Shown in pieces: positions 58,021 to 64,000 of a DNA stretch of 64,000 nt. The DNA is from Sabellastarte sp. h YS-2021 (lineage: Eukaryota; Annelida; Polychaeta; Sabellida; Sabellidae), in contig OZ024934.1 of assembly GCA_964017235.1 (NCBI GenBank), forward strand, positions 87,448,706 to 87,512,705, written 5' to 3'. The notes under the pieces were generated by a model. It worked only from the letters and a program-made list of their open reading frames with translations, had not been told where the DNA came from and made no database searches. Position numbers and translations under genes: made by a program. Each line of letters begins with the position of its first letter. Within the stretch, counting starts at the first letter, position 1.

Positions 58021-58880
58021 CACTCATTTGCCAAATGTCAAAGTAGCTCTTACTCCGAGTGAGTTTTTACTACTGGAGCTACAGCTCTGAAAATTTGCCA
58101 AGACATAGATCATCAAAAAGTAGGGGTGAGACGGGACCAGATTTGTGGAGTCGAAATACCCGATACGGTAGACCCGATCCGTTTCGCGGGTCGACCCGAT
58201 AAGTACAATGTATATACATGACAAAGGCAGTTAAAAATCTTTTTTTTTTGTACCTTTTTATTCTTTTGAAGCAAATAACAGTCAGATATTAAACATTTCT
58301 AGAGGTTTCTCCAGTTTATTGGTTGTTTACAGTAAAGAACACCTTGATTTCAAAACGAGGCTGATGTTTGCTATGTTAGCAAAAAGGTTTTTGTAAGACA
58401 AAATAAAACACAAGGAAAGGTGAGTTGGTCATTTATTACATTTGTACTTGTAAGAATTGAAACTTTGTCATGAACATGCATTGCAAAACCTACAAATTAC
58501 GGGTATTCCGTTTGTAGATTTGTTTCGTCGGGTATTACGTCAGCACCACTCGATAGCGGGTACCCGGGGACCCTATCTCACCCTTATAACAAAAAGTAAC
58601 TAAAACATATTTGATAAAAAAGCTCTAAATTGAATACTTCTGAAGTTACAAGTGATTCACTCACTGGCAAAATCAAGTGGCTGTTACGCAGTAGAATTAT
58701 GGCTACAGATCTCAAAATTTGCCATGACACAGAACATCAAAAAGTAACTGAACAATATATTTGATAACAAATCTCAATTGAATACCTTTGAAGTTACAAG
58801 TGACATACTTATTGGCAAAAATGTCAAAGTAGCACTTAATCAGCATACAAACTACAGCTCTAAAGCTTTGGACCATTTTT
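58021..58880 (+). repeat. Diverged B/C-type units, split by a hAT-type element
   Basis: AAAGTAGCTCTTACTC, GAGCTACAGCTCTGAAAATTT, CATCAAAAAGTAACTGAACA and AAATTGAATAC(T/C)(T/C)(T/C)TGAAGTTACA recur three times at about 155 bp (after removing the insertion at 58121-58588). They keep the order of motifs of families B and C and represent an older branch. Confidence 0.6.
58121..58588. mobile_element. hAT-type non-autonomous element
   Basis: Left flank TCAAAAAG, right flank ACAAAAAG (7 of 8 bases). Ends TAGGGGTGAGACGGGACC and, from the right, TATAAGGGTGAGATAGGGTC. Subterminal CCCGATACGG, GGGTCGACCCGA and CGGGTACCCGGGG are CG-rich, while the middle is AT-rich. Borders uncertain by two bases on the right. 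Confidence 0.75.
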
Positions 58881-59914
58881 CTCTTTTTTTCACACATTTT
58901 ACAAAAGTTGGGGAGGGGTGTTTACTTGAGTGAGGGCATAATGAAGAGCAATCCCAGTATCATTCTGTTAACAACCCTATCTGTAAACCGGTGAAATGCT
59001 TGGGTCTGGCCTGCAAACAATGCTGATACAAGGCATGTTTACAAAGAAGGTGTACCTTACATATACATGAAGTAATAAGAGTGACTTCTTATATAAACAT
59101 TAAGGTATTAGGGACATATAATACAGGGATCACATAGGCTATGCTTGGAATGTCAAGTACACAAGCTGAACTCAACCTCCAGTGTTGTCTTATCTACCAT
59201 AAATCTAAATATGAAAGCTCACATTCTTCATATAAACTTCACCAAGAATACAGTTTATATGTCAGTATTAAAATGTTGTACAACATTTTACCCTTTCATT
59301 TTTGGTTTGTGCACATTTTGACAGACTAAGTGCATTTCAATGAAATTTCAGAAAAAGTAAAGTGTCTTTGCCTATCCCCTTTCAACTTAAAAGGTTGAAT
59401 AAATTTTACAGCAGAGTCAAACTAGTTTAACCTTTACACATTAAGGGAGTCAAATCCCTTAAAGACAAGTTAAATTCTGTCCGACCTTAATTCCATTTTA
59501 AAAAGAAATTTTAATGGTTATAAAAAACTTTTAAGTGGAGTAGTAATTAACAGTATATTTTGGTCTAAGCTCCATATTCAATAACATTTAGAGTCTAAGA
59601 ATAGGAATTTTCTGGATTTCATGGTTTAGTAAAAACCTTTTCTTTTTTTTCTGCCTTGACATTCAACTTCAGAAAGTTTAACTGTAAAGTGAGGTGTTAT
59701 GACCCATTTCCCAATTGGTACTATTTACTTGGCACTTTATGTTACTTGTATGACATATAAAGTACATTAACTGATAGACAAAATTGCTTTGCAAAATGTA
59801 TGCTTACATATTTCAATCTTTTATCATGTATGTGATTTTACACAGGTGAACAAATTAATTAAATTCTGATTTTTTTTTTTTTTTTTTGTCCACACAGTAA
59901 CACTAACATAATGT
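58881..59914. other. No gene or repeat recognised; poly-T at 59869-59887
   Basis: AT-rich, single-copy-looking sequence between repeats. No coding similarity found. Confidence 0.5.
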
Positions 59915-62872
59915 AACTAGAAATAGGACGCATCTGTGGCCAGATGCTGGATGTATCCACCGACAAAGGCCAACTAACATAGTTTAGAAGATAAAAAGCA
60001 TTTTTCGTTAATAAGCAAGCTGAAAGCACTTTTAAGTTTGGCTACCTTTATTTGACCCTGTAGCAGGGGCCCAAGGTGAAGTCTGACCACTTCAAAAGAT
60101 TCGCAGTCCATGATTTCCTATAAGTCGTTTTCACATTGCAAACCTCTAGGACCAATAATAAGCAGGAGGGGCCCAAGGTGAAATCTGACCACATGAAAAG
60201 ATTTGCAGCCCATGACTTCCTCTAAGTTGTTTTCATATTAATGAGTTATTTGTGAAATACTGGCTATCTGCAATACTTGTAGAGATAATTCGCATTTACT
60301 CATTTTGAGTAGGTGAATAATTAGCTACGGGTCTGAAACTTCACCAAGTGAAAGCTCTCTCAAAAGTAGGCGAATGAGTTATTTGAGAAAAATTGGCTAT
60401 CTACAATACTTTTAGAGATAATTAGAATTTACTCATTTTCAGTAGGCGAGTAATTACCTACGGGTCTGGAACTTCACCATGTGAAAGCTCTCCCAAAAGT
60501 AGATGAATGAGTTATTTGATAAAAAATTGGATATCTGCAATACTTTTATAGATAATTAGCATTTACTCATTTTGGGTAGGTGAATAATTAGCTACAGGTC
60601 TGAAACTTCACCAAGTGAAAGGTCTCCCAAAAGTAGGTGAAGGAGTTATTTGACAAAAATTGGCTATCTGGAATACTTTTAGAGATAATTTGCATTAACT
60701 CATTTTCAGTAGGTGAGTAATTACCTACGGGTCTGAAACTTCACCAAGTGAAAGCTCTCCCAAAAGTAGGTGAAGGAGTTATTCGACAAAAATTGGCTAT
60801 CTGCAATACTTTTAGAGATAATTTCCATTTACTCATTTTGAGTAGGTGAGTAATTACCTACAGGTCTGAAACTTCACCAAGTGAAAGCTCTCCCAAAAGT
60901 AGGTGAAGGAGTTATTTGACAAAAATTGGCTATCTGCAATACTTTTAGAGATAATTTGCATTTACTCATTTTGAGTAGGTGAGTAATTACCTACGGGTCT
61001 GAAACTTCACCAAGTGAAAGCTCTCCCAAAAGTAGGTGAAGGAGTTATTTGACAAAAATTGGCTATCTGCAACACTTTTAGAGATAATTCGCATTTACTC
61101 ATTTTGAGTAGGTGAGTAATTACCTACAGGTCTGGAACTTCAGCATGTGAAAGCTCTCCCAAAAGTAGGTGAATGAGTTATTTAAGAAAAATTTGCTATC
61201 TGCAATACTTTTAGAGAAAATGCAGAATTACTCATTTTTAGTAGGTAAGTAATTTAGCCACAGGCCTAATTTAGACATAAAGCCTACCAATAGAGTACTG
61301 TGGTGCACCCTGTAATATACTTTGCAAACTTGAGAAGGCTAATTTTTTTTTTGTTAGAGCGGTAATGGTGAAATCTCTCTACACACTACGGCTATCCAGT
61401 GGATACAATGATTTACTCAACAGTGAGAACCTGAAAGTAGATATTGGTAAGCTATGCCATGACATAGAGGTCTGCAATTTCACTCTGTTATAGCTGACCA
61501 AAGATTATGTGAATAACATATTTAAACAAAATACTGTAAATGTAATAGTTTTCACGTTATAACTGATTTACTCAACAGTGATAACGTCAAAGTAGCTATT
61601 ACTCAGCTATGCAATGAGCTACATGTCTGAATTTTTTCTATGTTATAGCTGACCCAAAATTAGGTGAACAACATATTTAAGCAAAATACTGTAAATGCAA
61701 TAGTTTTCAAGTTACAACTGATTTACTCAATAGTGACAACCTGAAAATAGCTATTGCTCAGCTATGCCATGAGCTATAAGTCTGTAATTTCACGACGTTA
61801 TAGCTGACCCAAAAGTAGGCGAACAACATATTTTAACAAAATACTCCAAATGCACTATTTTTCAAGTTACAAGTCATTTACTCAACAGTCAGTACCTGAA
61901 AATAGCTATTGCTCAGTTGTGCCATGAGCTACAGGTCTGTAATTTCACTATGTTATAGCTGACCCAAAAGTAGCTGAATAACATATTTACACAAATTTCT
62001 GTAAATGCAATACTTTTCCAATTACAACTGATTTACTCAACAGTGTGAACTTCAAAGTAGCTATTACTCAGCTATGCAATGAGCCACAGGTCTGGAACTT
62101 CACTATGTTATAGCTGACTCCGAAATAGGTCAATAACATATTGAAACAAAATACTCTAAATGTAATACTTTTGAAGTTATAAGTAATTTACTCAACAGTG
62201 ATAACCTAAAAGTAGCTATTACTCAGCTATGCCATGAGCTACAGGTCTGAAATTTTACTATGTTATAGCTGACATAAAAGTAGCTGAATCACATATTTAT
62301 ACAAAATTCTGTAAATGCAATAGTTTTCAAGTTACAATTGATTTTACTCATGATGGAAGTTACTGAAAAGCCCAAAAGTAGCTATTACTCACTTAGCTAT
62401 TGAGACAGACACCCAAGTTACTCACCATGTTGTAGCTATGAAAAAAGTATCTGAATAACATATTTTAACAAAATGCTCTAAATGCAACACTTTTCAAGTT
62501 ATAAGTGATTTAGTGCATGATTTCATGACTTTTAATTCATTTTAGACATTTTTGTCTACCACAGGCCTAATTTAGACATAAAGCCTACCAAAAAGATAGG
62601 GTGGCGAGTCCTCTAGCATACCAAGCCACCTGCCAAATATGAAAGAAATCTGGAAAGAAATGTGGACTGTAGGTCGCTAACAAGCAATATTCCACATTTT
62701 AGACATTTTTGTCTACCACAGGCCTAATTTAGACATAAAGCCTACCAAAAAGATAGGGTGGCGAGTCCTCTACCATATCAAGTCACCTGCCAAATATGAA
62801 AGAAATCCGGAAAGAAATGTGGACTGTAGGTCGCTAACAAGAAATCTCTGCGGACGCGGACGCGGACGAGGG

Positions 62873-62903
<31 letters not shown>

Positions 62904-62947
62904 GATGATGAATCCATAGTATCCCCGCTTCGCGTCGGGGATACAAT
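59915..62947 (+). mobile_element. Composite hairpin-ended cassette C+B, copy 3
   Basis: Same architecture as copies 1 and 2: AACTAGAAATAGGAC, perfect stem GCATCTG/CAGATGC, GTATCCACCGAC; C array 60240-61250 (about eight units); linker with internal right end GTGGATACAAT at 61409; B array 61410-62510 (about seven units); duplicated TTTGTCTACCACAGGCC module; hairpin TATCCCCG/CGGGGATACAAT. The linker has lost the GCTATAATA part found in copies 1 and 2. Confidence 0.78.
62849..62904 (+). repeat. GCGGAC hexanucleotide run
   Basis: Eight or so GCGGAC/GAGGGC-type words in the tail of composite copy 3. The same place in copies 1 and 2 has only two or three, so the run expands and contracts among copies. 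Confidence 0.85.
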
Positions 62948-63275
62948 GATAACGCCAAACTGATACACTATATTCTTTCCATTTCATACATCAGGGACTG
63001 CTCAAAACGTATATAGTCAAAACCTTTTAAGTAAAAGCTAGTGAAGTGGAATCTCCTTTTAAGAAGAAGTAAATATCATGTCCTTAGAGGTCCTTAGGGT
63101 TCCAGCCTTTGAAATCTAGTTATCTTGAACATTTGGGAAAAGAGGCGTTTTTGTGGTCCCTGTAATATTATAGGGTTAAACTGTATCATATAGCCATCAG
63201 GGACTATTTATCATTAAAAACAGTGCATACAATTAAAGATAATAACAGTAGAAGCAATTACTACACCACATCACA
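62948..63275. other. No gene or repeat recognised
   Basis: AT-rich spacer between composite copy 3 and a hAT-type element. Confidence 0.5.
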
Positions 63276-63283
63276 CACTTGAC

Positions 63284-63653
63284 TAGGGCAGGGTCGGTAG
63301 CAGATTTTTCATTTCAGTATCCCGCCAGTGTGAAACCGTACCGATTCCGGGAAACCGAAAGAAATTGCATTCTAGTATATCCCCACTCGAATAGGCCCAC
63401 CAACCGGAAGTAAGATTTGCGAAAAGAAAACATTGCAGTTCTTCTGAAAGAAATCACTATAAAAATGCTAAAATATATAAAAATATAGGATAAAAGTTTG
63501 TAATTTCTTCAGATTTGAGGTTTATTTCTAATACTTTACGTTTTCTCCCAATATTATATACTAACCTTCGATATACCGTCTGTAAAGTGTCTCCACGGTG
63601 TTGAAGTGAATCGGTCTCGATACCGAGATACCGGTGTTACCGACCCTGCCCTA
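63284..63653. mobile_element. hAT-type non-autonomous element
   Basis: Flanked by CACTTGAC (63276-63283) and CATTTGAC (63654-63661), one mismatch. Terminal inverted repeats TAGGGCAGGGTCGGTA at both ends (16 bp). It shares CGGTA..GATACCGAGATACCG-like subterminal sequence with the element at 44959, so the two are relatives. No coding capacity. Confidence 0.87.
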
Positions 63654-63726
63654 CATTTGACGCCATCTAAATTCATTTTCAACTAATAAAATAGAAACTC
63701 ACACTTCAGAAAGTGGATTGTACAAA

Positions 63727-63990
63727 AGCCTGGGGCTGCCATTCAAATTCAAAATTTGAAATAGAGTATTTAAACTTCAGAATTTCAAAAACACATCCAG
63801 AATTCGAAATAAGTATTTGGTTTTGCAAATGGGCATTTGGTAGTAATGCTGGAATTCTAAATTATGCACTTAGAATGTTTTATAGTGTATTCTGAATTCC
63901 AAATAGCATATTTGGAATTATGATTATGTTTTTGGAATTCCAAATCAATACCATATTTCAGATATTGAATTTGAATGGTGGGTTCAGGCT
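63727..63990. mobile_element. Small inverted-repeat element near the window end
   Basis: AGCCTGGGGCTGCCATTCAA at the left and the inverse AGCCTGAACCCACCATTCAA at the right form an imperfect inverted repeat of about 28 bp continuing into ATTCAA. The interior is built of GGAATTC and ATTTGGAA-like words. No clear target duplication, so the class is open. Confidence 0.5.
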
Positions 63991-64000
63991 CTCACAGGAC

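Noticed and set aside
62770-62987. Arg/Pro or Val/Arg repeat-containing frames on the minus strand
   Set aside because: Translation of the GCGGAC hexanucleotide run in the cassette tail, not a gene.

Overview
The window looks like animal nuclear DNA, AT-rich and packed with repeats. A bivalve or other mollusc is my best guess. The reasons are three DIRS-like retrotransposons, two 5S rRNA-derived SINEs, tRNA-derived SINEs, about ten short hAT-type elements, and above all many tandem-repeat-bearing elements with hairpin ends, which recall the pearl/HINE-type non-autonomous Helitron relatives described in bivalves. Species identification from sequence alone is not possible.

Only one host gene is supported. 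Two minus-strand exons at 40761-40881 and 41419-41514 encode leucine-rich repeats matching the middle of SHOC2, the scaffold of the SHOC2-MRAS-PP1C phosphatase in the RAS-RAF pathway. No other SHOC2 exon was found, so most of the window is probably intronic or flanking sequence of this gene.

Layout: 1-1875, 5' part of a DIRS-like element (minus) with an open gag-like ORF1. 2200-10500, 147-bp (family A) and 155-bp (family B) arrays and hairpin-ended elements. 10519-16611, a decayed DIRS-like element with textbook inverted termini and internal complementary region. 16612-28783, family F, a composite cassette (133-bp C array plus 155-bp B array), a hAT-type element, and a 288-bp array (D) carrying a second cassette. 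28784-31984, mostly unrecognised sequence plus one hAT-type element. 31985-33891, a 146-bp array (E). 34578-39034, a SINE, element F split by element G, and a third, deleted DIRS-like element. 39651-50167, hAT-type elements, the SHOC2 exons, E repeats, 5S SINEs and element H. 50413-58880, a second full A element, B arrays, family I repeats, a tRNA-SINE and hAT-type elements. 59915-64000, a third composite cassette and two terminal-inverted-repeat elements.

Three themes recur. Unrelated-looking arrays share a period of about 133-159 bp, close to nucleosome core length. Many elements share one terminal design: AACTAGA, a small hairpin, a TATCC-type box at the left, and its complement in a hairpin ending GGATACAAT or similar at the right. 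Families A and E carry regularly spaced TCAAGGTCA / AGGTCAAAGGTCA words that match nuclear-receptor sites, and several tails carry an ATGGC(G/C)GCC word that resembles YY1 sites.
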